Positions 26,843-35,504 of a DNA stretch of 56,676 nt are shown here, one piece after another. The notes under the pieces are model-generated. The model ran no database searches and had not been told where the DNA came from. It worked only from the letters and a program-made list of their open reading frames with translations. The stretch spans positions 1-56,676 of the forward strand of contig NZ_JACIDZ010000019.1 of assembly GCF_014196625.1 (NCBI RefSeq), in the 5' to 3' direction. Both the position numbers and the translations under genes were made by a program. The stretch is from Martelella radicis. Lineage in GTDB: Bacteria; Pseudomonadota; Alphaproteobacteria; Rhizobiales; Rhizobiaceae. Position 1 is the stretch's first letter. Each line of letters starts with the position of its first letter.

Positions 26843-27467
26843 GCGCAGGCCGCGTAAGTGAGTCCCGACGCGGCTGGTCAATCGTGCACTTTTCACGCAA
26901 AATGTATACGCAACCTGTTGATAGACTTTTTCCATTTTGTATATAAACATCGATTTTCTTCAAAATACGCGCTAATTTTGTTTATTTATTGAGTATACTG
27001 GGCTAAAGTATAAGCACGGTCAGATTGAAACATGTATCGGCGTATACATTGAGACCGGAGACCTCCGCGTTTGTTCCCGTCTGGGAGGTCGGGAAAATGG
27101 GCCTCAAAAGCCTGCGGAGGGACGAGATCGCGTCAGGCCTGAACGCCGTTTTCGACAGAGCGGGCGACGCGATACGAGGAGCAATTCCAGCCGGTGGGGT
27201 AGGCCGGCTGCGCATGCCCGCCCGGCCTGTGCCGGAAATTTAGCGGTTTTAGACAATGCTGTCCCGTTTCAGCGTCCGGTCTCTATTCGCGACGGATGTG
27301 CGGGAGGCGGTGTGCCCGGTTGCTGCGGCTATCTTAAGAGACTGAGCCGTCAGCCAGAAGGTCAACCACCCGGATAGAGGGGCTGCAGGGCCGCGCGCTC
27401 ATGGCGGACGTCGAGGACGGAGGAGGTCCGGGCATCCGTGTCACTGATCCTAGAGGGAGGAGAACAG
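26843..27467. promoter_or_regulatory. long control region before the Tct/amidohydrolase unit
   Basis: This 620-bp spacer has an AT-rich part (26880-27050) with degenerate GntR-type sites: ATGTATACGC at 26902-26911 and the pair ATGTAT...GTATACAT at 27032-27049. The second half is GC-rich, with no convincing gene. The reading frame 27025-27243 shows no family features. The promoter of the nine-gene unit should lie here. Confidence 0.5.
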
Positions 27468-28562
27468 ATGAAACTCAATGCGATTATCAGATCCGGCATG
27501 GCGGCGGTGTCCGTTGCCGCGATCATGCTGGCGGGAGGCGTCGCCGCCAAGGCCGATCCGATCGACCTGGAAGGCGAAACGGTGACGCTGGTGCACAATG
27601 TCGCGCCCGGCGGCGCAACGGCGATCAGCGCCCAGGTGCTGGCCGACGCCTGGTCCAAGACCATGGCGGATCATCCGACCATGGTGGTGCAGTCGGTCTC
27701 CGGCGGCGCGCTGACCAAGGGCATCGACTATGTCATGGACGCCCGGCCGGACGGCAAGACGCTCGGCTATCTCGCCTGGCAGGGCACGACGCGCATCCTC
27801 GATCCCGAAGTCCTGCAAATCCCGTTCCAAGATTTCGGCGTGATTGGCGGCATTGGCGGCTCCAACTTCCTGTTCCACGTCAGAACCGATGTTGGCGGCG
27901 GGATTGAAGACCGCGACGATCTCGCCAATCTCGACGGCGTCACGGTCGGCGTCTATTCGCCGCGCATGACCCAGGGCATGCAGACGGCCGCGGCGCTCGA
28001 TCTTCTCGGCGTCGACTGGACGTTCGTCTCGGGCATGCTTGGCGACGGCCCGCTTTATGCGGCGATGCAACGCGGCGAGATCGATGCCTATCCGGCCACC
28101 ACGTCCCAATACATCTCCGAACTCGGCGATGGTCCGATCGCCAGCGGCGAGACCATGGCGATCTGGCAGACGGGTCCGATCGAGGCGGACGGTTCGATGA
28201 AGCTCGATCCGGCGCTCGAAGGCGTGCCGACGGTTGGCGAATATATCGAAAAGGCGACCGGAAAGGCGCCGGAAGGACCGCTTTGGGATCTGATCATGTA
28301 TCACGCCCAGTCGTCCGCGCCGGTCAACTGGATCATCGTCGCGCCCCCCGGCACGCCGCAGGACCACCTCGACATGCTGCGCACGAGCTTCGATGAAGCG
28401 ACAGCCTCGCCGGACTATCTGGAAGCGGCCACCAAGGTCTATGGCTCGCCGCCGAATATCGTCCACTGGCAGGAGATGACCAAGATCATCAACGATGTCC
28501 AGAACACCTCCGAGGACATCAAGGACACGATGCGCCAGCTGGTCGAGCGGATCGAGCAGTAG
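27468..28562 (+). CDS. TctC/Bug-type tripartite tricarboxylate transporter substrate-binding protein
   Basis: This 364-residue protein has a signal peptide (about residues 1-30, ending AAKADP) and is secreted to the periplasm. Its 'VTLVHNVAPGGATAISAQVLADAWSKTMADHPTMVVQSVSGGALTKGIDYV' and 'VGVYSPRMTQGMQTAAALDLLGVDWTFVSG' fit the Bug fold, in which two domains clamp a carboxylate. It is longer than typical members by about 40 residues. GGGAGGAGAACAG precedes the ATG. It is the first gene of the transporter-amidohydrolase-ferredoxin unit. An aromatic or other carboxylic acid is the probable ligand. Confidence 0.87.
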   Translation: MKLNAIIRSGMAAVSVAAIMLAGGVAAKADPIDLEGETVTLVHNVAPGGATAISAQVLADAWSKTMADHPTMVVQSVSGGALTKGIDYVMDARPDGKTLGYLAWQGTTRILDPEVLQIPFQDFGVIGGIGGSNFLFHVRTDVGGGIEDRDDLANLDGVTVGVYSPRMTQGMQTAAALDLLGVDWTFVSGMLGDGPLYAAMQRGEIDAYPATTSQYISELGDGPIASGETMAIWQTGPIEADGSMKLDPALEGVPTVGEYIEKATGKAPEGPLWDLIMYHAQSSAPVNWIIVAPPGTPQDHLDMLRTSFDEATASPDYLEAATKVYGSPPNIVHWQEMTKIINDVQNTSEDIKDTMRQLVERIEQ

Positions 28563-28867
28563 CAGGCAGACCAAGGGCGGCGCATGTATCGCCGCCCCGA
28601 GAGCCGGAGCCTGGAAAGGAGCACCGGGCGGTCGATCGCGCATTGATGCGATCGCCCCTTGCCGTCGCCGATCGCATCGCCGGCAGCGCAATGCGCTCGA
28701 GGTCAGGCCCGCGGTCTCCATCGGTTCTACCGATTTGTTTTCGTGCCCTTTTTTCGGAGGTGGCGCTCGCCATTCGCGGCGGAGCGCAATCTGAAGAGGT
28801 CTATTTCGTCATCTTTCGCTCAAATGGCGAGCGATGATCAGCCAAGCTGACCTGGAGCTGGAACTTC
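28563..28867. other. spacer between tctC-like and tctAB genes
   Basis: This 305-base stretch contains no supported gene. A stem-loop (GGGCG...GATCGC with GCGATC...CGCCC around 28627-28657) may attenuate or process the transcript so that the binding protein is made in excess over the permease. Confidence 0.5.
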
Positions 28868-30847
28868 ATGTTCGATTCATTCATGACAGGGCTGTCGCTG
28901 GTTCTGTCCTTTCCCGGTTTTCTTTATCTGCTGGCAGGCATTGCCGTCGGCCTCTGGCTCGGCATCGTCCCGGGCCTCGGCGGGGTTACCGGCATGGTGG
29001 TGCTTCTGCCGCTCACCTTCGGCATGGATCCGGCCTCGGGCCTTGCCATGCTGCTCGGCATGTTCGCGGTGGTCTCCACCTCCGATACGATCACATCGGT
29101 CATGCTCGGCATTCCCGGCACGATCGCCAGCCAGGCGACCGTGATCGACGGCAATGCCATGGCCAAGCGCGGCCTGGCGCAGACGGCGTTCGGCGCGGCC
29201 TTTGTCAGTTCGGCCTTTGGCGGGGTGCTCGGCGGCCTGGCGATGGCGGCCTCGCTGCCCTTTGCGCTGGCGATCATTCTCGCTTTCGGCTCGCCGGAAT
29301 TCTTCCTTCTGTCGCTGCTCGGCCTTCTCATGGTCGGCGCGGTCAGCGGCAATGCGGTCTCAAAGGGGCTTGGGGCGGCTGTTCTCGGGCTGATGCTCTC
29401 CCAGATCGGCTATCCCGTCGCAAGCTCCATGCCGCGCTATTTCTTCGGCGAACGCTCGCTGCTTGACGGTCTGCCGCTGGTGCCGGTCATCCTCGGGCTC
29501 TTTGGCCTGCCGGAAATGATGGATCTTGCCGCCCGGCGCACCGCGATCGCCCATCTCAGCGACGAGCATACGGCCGACGACAGTATCCTGAGCGGTGTGC
29601 GCGCGGCGATCCGCAATCGCTGGCTGGTGATCCGCTGTTCGCTGATGGGCGTCTATGTCGGCATGTTGCCGGCCATCGGCTCATCCGTGGTCGACTGGCT
29701 TGCCTATGGGCACGCCACGCAGAGCTGCAAGACCGATCCGCAATTCGGCAAGGGCGATGTGCGCGGCGTGATCGCGCCGGAGGCGGCCAATAACGCCGTG
29801 CTTGGCGGGTCGCTGATCCCGACGCTCGCCTTCGGCATTCCCGGCAGCGGCGCCATGGCGGTGCTTCTGGGCGCGTTGACCATCCACGGCTTCTCGCCCG
29901 GCCGTAACATGCTGAGCGACAATCTCGACATCACCTTCTCGATGGTGTGGACGATCATCATCGCCAATATCATCGGTGCCGCGGCGTTGATGATGTGGGG
30001 CCGCCAGGTGGCGCGCGCCGCGTTTGTCGACGGCAATTTCATCGTGCCGGCGGTGATCCTGTTCATCTTCATGGGCTCCTGGGTCTGGCAGCCGGGCATG
30101 TTCACCTGGATCACGCTTTTAGGGGTCGGTCTGCTCGGCTACATCATGAAGGCTGCCGGCTGGCCGCGCCCGCCCTTCATTCTCGGCTTCGTGCTCGGGC
30201 CTGTCCTCGAAAACGCCATGTCGATCACATGGCAGAGCTACACGGTGATGGAAGTGATCACGCGCCCCACGGTGATCGGCCTCGTCATCGTGCTTGCTCT
30301 CGTCTTCTTTTTCGCGCTGCGCTCGACCCGTCAGGGGCTTGCTGCCCACGCGATCGAGGATACCGTGGAGAGCAAGGCAAGCCTGATCCTGTCGTCAACA
30401 CTGGCGGTGGCGCTCATCGCCCTCTTCGGCGCGGCGGTCTGGATGGCGCGCGACTGGAAGCTCCTCGCCAAGGTCTCGCCGATGGCCTTTGGCCTGGCGG
30501 GGATCGTCATCATGGGCTTTGTCCTGTTTCAGGACCGCAACCGGCTTCAGGCGATCGCCGCCGCGCGGCGGGCAGGTGATGCGCTCGCGGGTGGAACCGT
30601 GCAGCAGTTCATTGCCGCGAACCAGCGGCAAATCATTACCTTTCTGGCGATCGCGCTGATGGCGGCGCTGACGCCGTGGCTCGGCACCTATGCTGCGATC
30701 CTCGGTTTCGCCGCGATCTATACGGCGCTTTGGGGCCGGTTCCGGTGGTGGGTCGTTGCCCTCTACACGGCGGGCCTCGGGGCGGTGCTCTATTTCCTTT
30801 ACGACCGCCTTCTTCATGCCCCGTTCGAATTACCGTTCTTCATGTGA
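28868..30847 (+). CDS. TctA-TctB fusion permease
   Basis: This 659-residue membrane protein has about sixteen hydrophobic helices. Residues 1-500 match the large TctA permease ('AGIAVGLWLGIVPGLGGVTGMVVLLPLTFGMDPASGLAMLLGMFAVVSTSDTITSVMLGIPGT', 'LAFGIPGSGAMAVLLGALTIHG'), and the C-terminal 150 residues have four helices like the small TctB subunit. Normal systems encode these separately, so this is a natural fusion. It pairs with the upstream TctC-type binding protein. The next gene follows after 15 bases. Confidence 0.88.
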   Translation: MFDSFMTGLSLVLSFPGFLYLLAGIAVGLWLGIVPGLGGVTGMVVLLPLTFGMDPASGLAMLLGMFAVVSTSDTITSVMLGIPGTIASQATVIDGNAMAKRGLAQTAFGAAFVSSAFGGVLGGLAMAASLPFALAIILAFGSPEFFLLSLLGLLMVGAVSGNAVSKGLGAAVLGLMLSQIGYPVASSMPRYFFGERSLLDGLPLVPVILGLFGLPEMMDLAARRTAIAHLSDEHTADDSILSGVRAAIRNRWLVIRCSLMGVYVGMLPAIGSSVVDWLAYGHATQSCKTDPQFGKGDVRGVIAPEAANNAVLGGSLIPTLAFGIPGSGAMAVLLGALTIHGFSPGRNMLSDNLDITFSMVWTIIIANIIGAAALMMWGRQVARAAFVDGNFIVPAVILFIFMGSWVWQPGMFTWITLLGVGLLGYIMKAAGWPRPPFILGFVLGPVLENAMSITWQSYTVMEVITRPTVIGLVIVLALVFFFALRSTRQGLAAHAIEDTVESKASLILSSTLAVALIALFGAAVWMARDWKLLAKVSPMAFGLAGIVIMGFVLFQDRNRLQAIAAARRAGDALAGGTVQQFIAANQRQIITFLAIALMAALTPWLGTYAAILGFAAIYTALWGRFRWWVVALYTAGLGAVLYFLYDRLLHAPFELPFFM

Positions 30848-30862
30848 TGAGGAGACTGAAAC

Positions 30863-31945
30863 ATGCTGACAGAGCTTGATGCCGAAACAAGGCCGGAACC
30901 GGCGGCGGGAATCGGCGCCATCGATTGCGACGTGCATCCACGCAGTCCCGAAATGGCCGACCTGATCCCGTTCGTCGACAGTTACTGGAAGGACATGATG
31001 CCCTATCGCAATATCGGGCATATGGAACTGATGTCCTATCCGTTCTCGACCAAGCCCTTCCGGGCGGAAGGGGCGGATGGCGGGGTCGCAAGCCCCGCGC
31101 GGCTGGCGGAAGCCCATCTCGACCCTATGGGCCTTTCGGCGGCGATCCTCAACGTCGTCAACGGCGTCCAGGCGTTGTTCGACCCCTATATGCAGGCGAT
31201 GATGTGCCAGGCGACCAATCGCTGGCTGGCGGCGGAGTGGCTGGATCGCGATCCGCGCCTGCGCGCCGCGCTGCTGGTGCCCTTCCGTCACCCGGAAGAG
31301 GCGGTGGCGGAGATCAGGCGCTATGCCGACGACCGCCGCTTCGTCCAGATCCTGGCGATCTGCATGGGCGAGGCGACGCTCGGCCAGCGCCAGTTCTGGC
31401 CGATCTACAAGGCGGCATCCGATGCCGGCTTTGCCCTCTCGATCCACCCGGGCAGCAATTACCGCCACGCGCCGACGCAATCCGGCTTCATGTCCTATCT
31501 GGTCGAGGAACAGGTCAACTGGTCGCAGGGCTTTGCCAGCCAGGCGGCAAGCCTTCTGAGCGAGGGCGTGCTGACCGAGTTTCCCGACATGAAGGTGGTG
31601 ATGGCGGAAAGCGGGATTTCCTGGCTCTTCGGCGTTTCCTGGCGCATGGCGAAGGACTGGCGCGGCTGCCGCGTCGAGGTGCCGTGGCTGAAGGAGGGCC
31701 CGGACAAGATCATGGAGCGGCAGTTGCGCTTCACCCTGCAGCCCTTCGATCTTCCGGTCGAGCCGGAAGAGGTCGAAGCCGTTGTCGAATGCATCGGCGG
31801 GCCGGAGCTGCTGCTTTATTCATCCGATTTTCCGCATGATCACGGACCGACCGCCGCCGGATGGCCGAAGGGGCTTTCCGCCGATCTTGCCAATGCCATC
31901 TGCCGCGAGAATGTCCTTGCCACCTATCCGAGACTGGAGGTCTGA
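30863..31945 (+). CDS. amidohydrolase-fold (Amidohydro_2) protein, first copy
   Basis: This 360-residue TIM-barrel protein of the amidohydrolase superfamily has metal-site candidates 'DCDVHP' (Asp21, Asp23, His25), His195 in 'SIHPGS', and Asp322/His325 in 'SSDFPHDHG'. At the strand-6 position, where decarboxylases such as LigW carry a His, this protein has Glu249 ('MAESG'). In its partner protein two additional His lie in 'EEHYAFSH'; here the aligned segment is 'EEQVNWSQ', so this copy may be less active. It is followed after one base by its paralogue and then by ferredoxin-type genes. Confidence 0.87.
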   Translation: MLTELDAETRPEPAAGIGAIDCDVHPRSPEMADLIPFVDSYWKDMMPYRNIGHMELMSYPFSTKPFRAEGADGGVASPARLAEAHLDPMGLSAAILNVVNGVQALFDPYMQAMMCQATNRWLAAEWLDRDPRLRAALLVPFRHPEEAVAEIRRYADDRRFVQILAICMGEATLGQRQFWPIYKAASDAGFALSIHPGSNYRHAPTQSGFMSYLVEEQVNWSQGFASQAASLLSEGVLTEFPDMKVVMAESGISWLFGVSWRMAKDWRGCRVEVPWLKEGPDKIMERQLRFTLQPFDLPVEPEEVEAVVECIGGPELLLYSSDFPHDHGPTAAGWPKGLSADLANAICRENVLATYPRLEV

Positions 31946-31946
31946 C

Positions 31947-33047
31947 ATGACTGTTGCCGAACTGGACAGGCCCGACACGGCCAAGACGAAACTGGGGATT
32001 GTCGATTGCGACATTCACCCCGCGATGACCGAAAGGAACGAACTCTCCCGCTTCATGCCGCTGCGCTGGCGCGAGCACGTGCGCGATTTCGGCATGCGGT
32101 CGGGCGGTTCGCTCGTCGGCATGCTGCAATATCCGCGGCTGAACCATGGCGGCATGCGCCAGGATGCCTATCCGCCGGAGGGCGGTCCGCCGGCCTCCAG
32201 CCTCGCCTTCCTGCAGAAGCAGCTTCTGGACGAGCTCAATATAGAGTTTGGCATGCTGCAGGCGCTGAACCCCGGACCGTCACTGCAGAACCTCGAATTA
32301 AGCGCGGCCGTCTGCGCGGCGATCAACGACTGGCAGGTCGACAAATGGCTGGCGCCCGAACCGCGCCTGAAGGGCGGCATCTCCATTGCCCAGGAAGACG
32401 CCGAAGCCTCGGTGCGCGAAATCGAGGAGCGGTTGAAGGACAAGCGCTTCGCCCAGCTGCAATTCGTGCCGCGCAGTCTCGAACCGGCCGGCCGCAAGCG
32501 CTACTGGCCGATCTACGAGATCGCCGAGGCGCATGACCTGCCGATCGCCGTCCATCCGGCGGCAACGGGCTGGCACGCCAATACCGGCGCGGGCTGGGCC
32601 TCCTTCTATGTCGAGGAGCACTATGCCTTTTCGCATTCGATCCAGACCATCCTGATCTCGATGATCTTCGAGGGCGTGTTCGAGCGGTTCCCGAAGCTCA
32701 AAGTGGTGCTGGTCGAGGGCGGCTTCGCCTGGCTGCCGTCGCTGATGTGGCGCATGGACCGGGAATGGGAGCGCATGCGCGGGGAAGTGCCGCATGTGAA
32801 GCGCCGCCCATCCGACTATATCCGCCGCAATATCTGGATCACCACGCAGCCGATCGAGGAACCGCCGAACGTCCGGCACATGAACAACCTCCTTCAGTGG
32901 ATCGGGGCGGACCGGCTGATGTTCTCCACCGACTATCCGCACTGGGACTTCGACCATCCGGACCGGGCCTTCCGCGTCGGGCTGAGCGAAGAGGCAAAGC
33001 GCGGCATCATGCGTGACAACGCCTTTGCCGTTTACGGACTGGGTTGA
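31947..33047 (+). CDS. amidohydrolase-fold (Amidohydro_2) protein, second copy
   Basis: This 366-residue paralogue of the preceding protein is also a TIM-barrel amidohydrolase. Candidate metal ligands are 'DCDIHP' (Asp20, Asp22, His24), His203 ('AVHPAA'), His225 and His230 in 'EEHYAFSH', Glu257 ('LVEGG') and Asp329/His332 in 'STDYPHWDFDHP'. GGAGG precedes the ATG, and the stop is nine bases before the Rieske gene. An amidohydrolase-fold non-haem diiron monooxygenase (PtmU3, platensimycin biosynthesis) is known, and the electron-transfer genes here suggest that one of these two proteins acts similarly. Confidence 0.87.
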   Translation: MTVAELDRPDTAKTKLGIVDCDIHPAMTERNELSRFMPLRWREHVRDFGMRSGGSLVGMLQYPRLNHGGMRQDAYPPEGGPPASSLAFLQKQLLDELNIEFGMLQALNPGPSLQNLELSAAVCAAINDWQVDKWLAPEPRLKGGISIAQEDAEASVREIEERLKDKRFAQLQFVPRSLEPAGRKRYWPIYEIAEAHDLPIAVHPAATGWHANTGAGWASFYVEEHYAFSHSIQTILISMIFEGVFERFPKLKVVLVEGGFAWLPSLMWRMDREWERMRGEVPHVKRRPSDYIRRNIWITTQPIEEPPNVRHMNNLLQWIGADRLMFSTDYPHWDFDHPDRAFRVGLSEEAKRGIMRDNAFAVYGLG

Positions 33048-33056
33048 GGAGAGGCC

Positions 33057-33470
33057 ATGACCGATCACATCATCTGCAAGGTCGATGAAATTCCCGAGGG
33101 AAAAGCGAAAAGGGTCGAGGTCGCCGGCCGCGTCATTGCCATCTTCAACCTCGGTGATCGCTTCGCGGCGATCACCAACACGTGCCCGCATGAGGGGGCG
33201 GAACTCTGTCACGGCAGGGTCGCCGCGCTCGTGAATGCCGATGGCCCAGGCGCCTACCGCACCGAGGACGAGAAGATCATGGTCCGCTGCCCCTGGCACG
33301 GCTGGGAGTTCGATCTTGAGAACGGCCGCTCCTACTGCGACCCGAGCCGGATGCGGGTGAAGATCTTCGACGTCAAGGTGGCGCATGGCCAGAGCCTGGC
33401 GGAAGGGCCTTATCGCGCCGAAATATTCGAGGTCCGCACAGAGGATGATTATGTCGTCCTCACCATCTGA
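33057..33470 (+). CDS. Rieske-type [2Fe-2S] ferredoxin
   Basis: This 137-residue protein has the two Rieske ligand pairs, 'TCPHEGAEL' (Cys43, His45) and 'CPWHGWEF' (Cys78, His81), in a small soluble protein with no catalytic domain. Rieske ferredoxins pass electrons to oxygenases. Here the genes on either side are the amidohydrolase-fold pair and a ferredoxin reductase, and there is no Rieske non-haem iron oxygenase in the window. It should therefore serve a different type of terminal enzyme. Confidence 0.92.
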   Translation: MTDHIICKVDEIPEGKAKRVEVAGRVIAIFNLGDRFAAITNTCPHEGAELCHGRVAALVNADGPGAYRTEDEKIMVRCPWHGWEFDLENGRSYCDPSRMRVKIFDVKVAHGQSLAEGPYRAEIFEVRTEDDYVVLTI

Positions 33471-33951
33471 AAACGGGCGCCTTCCTGTGCTTCCGCTTAT
33501 GGGCGGGTGCCAGTGCGGGGCGCTCAGATACCGGGTGAGCGGGGCGCCGCTCACCTTCTACCTCTGCCATTGCGCGAGCTGCCAGCGCCAGTCCGGCAGC
33601 GCGTTCGGCGAAAGCCTGATGTTTTCCTGCGAGGACCTGACGCTCGACGGCACGCCGCAGGAGCGCTGGACGGTCGGCGGTTCCGGCGTGCCGATCCGGC
33701 AGGTTTTTTGCGGGACGTGCGGCGTGCGGCTGACCCATCAGCGCAAGGACAGTCCGGTTCTGGTGGTCAAGCCCGGCACGCTCGACGATCCGTCCTGGCT
33801 TTTTCCGGCGGCGGAAATCTTCACCGCGTCCCGCCAGCCATGGCTCTCGCCGTTACCCGGCGTGGCGCAATATTCCGGGAGCCCGGACATGGAGCGTCTG
33901 AAAGTCGACTGGGCGCGGTGGCTTGCCGGGCATGAGGAGGCCGGCCGATGA
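33451..33951 (+). CDS. GFA/CENP-V-fold zinc protein
   Basis: This 166-residue protein has the zinc ligands of the glutathione-dependent formaldehyde-activating enzyme family, in order: 'CQCG' (20-23), 'CHCASC' (39-44) and 'CGTCG' (87-91). Some relatives make S-hydroxymethylglutathione from formaldehyde, though many are of unknown role. The ATG at 33451 has GAGG six bases upstream and overlaps the end of the Rieske gene. Its stop overlaps the reductase start (ATGA). If the oxygenase unit removes methyl groups as formaldehyde, this gene would handle that product. Confidence 0.85.
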   Translation: MSSSPSENGRLPVLPLMGGCQCGALRYRVSGAPLTFYLCHCASCQRQSGSAFGESLMFSCEDLTLDGTPQERWTVGGSGVPIRQVFCGTCGVRLTHQRKDSPVLVVKPGTLDDPSWLFPAAEIFTASRQPWLSPLPGVAQYSGSPDMERLKVDWARWLAGHEEAGR

Positions 33952-35153
33952 GCGGTATCGTGGTTGCGGGCGCGGGCCAGGCCGGTCTGGCGCTGGTGGC
34001 GAAGCTGCGCGCCGAGGGCTATCACGGCCCGCTGAAGCTTCTTGGCGAAGAGGCCTGGCCACCCTATCAGCGTCCGCCGCTTTCGAAGAAATTCCTGCTG
34101 GGGGACCTGGCGCGGGAGCGTCTCTATTTGCGCTCAAGGGAGTTCTACGCCGAGCACGATATCGATCTGAGGCTCGGCGCGCGTGTCGAGGCGATCGACC
34201 GAGAAGCAGGGACGGTCACGTTCGGTGATGAGGCACTTGCCTATGACAGGCTGGTACTGACGACCGGTGCAACCCCCCGGCGGCTACCGACAGCAATCGG
34301 CGGCGACCTTGGCAACGTCTTCACCCTGCGCGGGATCGACGATGTCGATGCCATGGCGCCGCTCTTCGTCCCCGGGGCGCGGCTTCTGGTGGTCGGCGGC
34401 GGCTATATCGGCCTGGAGGCGGCGGCCGTTGCCGCGCGCTCCGGTCTCAAGGTGACCCTGATCGAAAGCGCGCCGCGCATTCTCGGCCGCGTCGCGGCGA
34501 AGGAAACGGCGGATTATTTCCGCGCCCTTCACCGCGAAAACGGCGTCGACCTGCGAGAGGGAACGCGGCTTCGCCGGCTTCTTGGCGGCAAGACAGTGGA
34601 GGCCGCGGAACTTGCCGATGGCGCGACGGTTTACGTCGATCTGGTGATTGTCGGCATCGGCGTTCAGCCCGCGACGGCGCTTGCCGAAGAGGCGGGGCTG
34701 GTGGTTGACAACGGCATTGCCACGGACGCCTTCGGGCGCACGGCGGATCCGGCGATCTGGGCAGCGGGGGATTGCGCCAGCTTTCCAAACGCGGGCGGCA
34801 GGCTTCGGCTGGAGAGCGTGCAGAACGCCATCGAACATGCCGAATGCGTGGCCAGGAACCTGCTGGGCGCAGAAATGCCCTACCGGCCCGAGCCCTGGTT
34901 CTGGTCGGATCAGTATGAGGTCAAGCTGCAGATTGCCGGTCTCAATACAGGCTATGACCGAGTCGTGGTGCGCAAGGGAGACCGCGAAGGTTCGGTCTCG
35001 CACTGGTATTTCACCGGCAGGCGCTTCATCGCCATCGACGCGATGAACGATCCGCGCGCCTACATGACCGGAAGGCGGTTGCTTGGCGCGGGGATCAGCC
35101 CGGACCCTGACGATCTGGCCGCAGCCGACCTGAAGACGCTGACAGCGGCCTGA
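33948..35153 (+). CDS. FAD-dependent ferredoxin reductase
   Basis: This 401-residue flavoprotein resembles rubredoxin/putidaredoxin-type reductases. It has an FAD-binding 'GAGQAGLALVAKL', an NAD(P)H-binding 'VVGGGYIGLEAAAVAARSG', a second FAD motif 'WAAGDCASF' and a C-terminal reductase domain starting near 'RLESVQNAIEHAE'. It would take electrons from NAD(P)H and pass them to the Rieske and/or plant-type ferredoxin beside it. Confidence 0.93.
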   Translation: MSGIVVAGAGQAGLALVAKLRAEGYHGPLKLLGEEAWPPYQRPPLSKKFLLGDLARERLYLRSREFYAEHDIDLRLGARVEAIDREAGTVTFGDEALAYDRLVLTTGATPRRLPTAIGGDLGNVFTLRGIDDVDAMAPLFVPGARLLVVGGGYIGLEAAAVAARSGLKVTLIESAPRILGRVAAKETADYFRALHRENGVDLREGTRLRRLLGGKTVEAAELADGATVYVDLVIVGIGVQPATALAEEAGLVVDNGIATDAFGRTADPAIWAAGDCASFPNAGGRLRLESVQNAIEHAECVARNLLGAEMPYRPEPWFWSDQYEVKLQIAGLNTGYDRVVVRKGDREGSVSHWYFTGRRFIAIDAMNDPRAYMTGRRLLGAGISPDPDDLAAADLKTLTAA

Positions 35154-35177
35154 GCCCCAACAAGGAGAAACCTGGAA

Positions 35178-35501
35178 TTGGTGAAGATTATCTATATCGA
35201 GCATGCCGGGAAGCGCCACGAGCTTGACGTCGCCGCGGGCCAGAGCGTCATGGAGGGCGCGCGCGACAATGGGGTCAACGGCGTTGTCGCCGAATGCGGC
35301 GGTTGCTGTTCCTGCTCCACCTGCCACGTCTATGTGGCCGAGGACTGGTTCGACCGTCTGCCGCCGATCGAGCCGATGGAAGAGGACATGCTCGATTTCG
35401 CGCCGGGCATGGAGCCCGGCCGCTCGCGGCTTTCCTGTCAGTTGACCGTCACCGAAGAGCTTGACGGGCTGACGGTTCAGGTTCCCGCCGAACAGGCGTG
35501 A
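35178..35501 (+). CDS. [2Fe-2S] ferredoxin, adrenodoxin/putidaredoxin type
   Basis: This 107-residue protein has cluster cysteines at 40, 46, 49 and 87 (C-x5-C-x2-C-x37-C, in 'CGGCCSCSTC' and 'LSCQL'), typical of ferredoxins that serve monooxygenases. The start is TTG at 35178 with GTG directly after it; AAGGAG lies ten bases before the TTG. It is the last gene of the unit. Three stops in and around 35501 separate it from the convergent LysR gene. Confidence 0.92.
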   Translation: MVKIIYIEHAGKRHELDVAAGQSVMEGARDNGVNGVVAECGGCCSCSTCHVYVAEDWFDRLPPIEPMEEDMLDFAPGMEPGRSRLSCQLTVTEELDGLTVQVPAEQA

Positions 35502-35504
35502 ACC

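Noticed and set aside
30863-33047. Assignment of the two amidohydrolases as LigJ, LigI or LigW
   Set aside because: OMA hydration is covered by galB, the strand-6 His of LigW-like decarboxylases is Glu here, and the flanking redox genes are not needed for any of these reactions.
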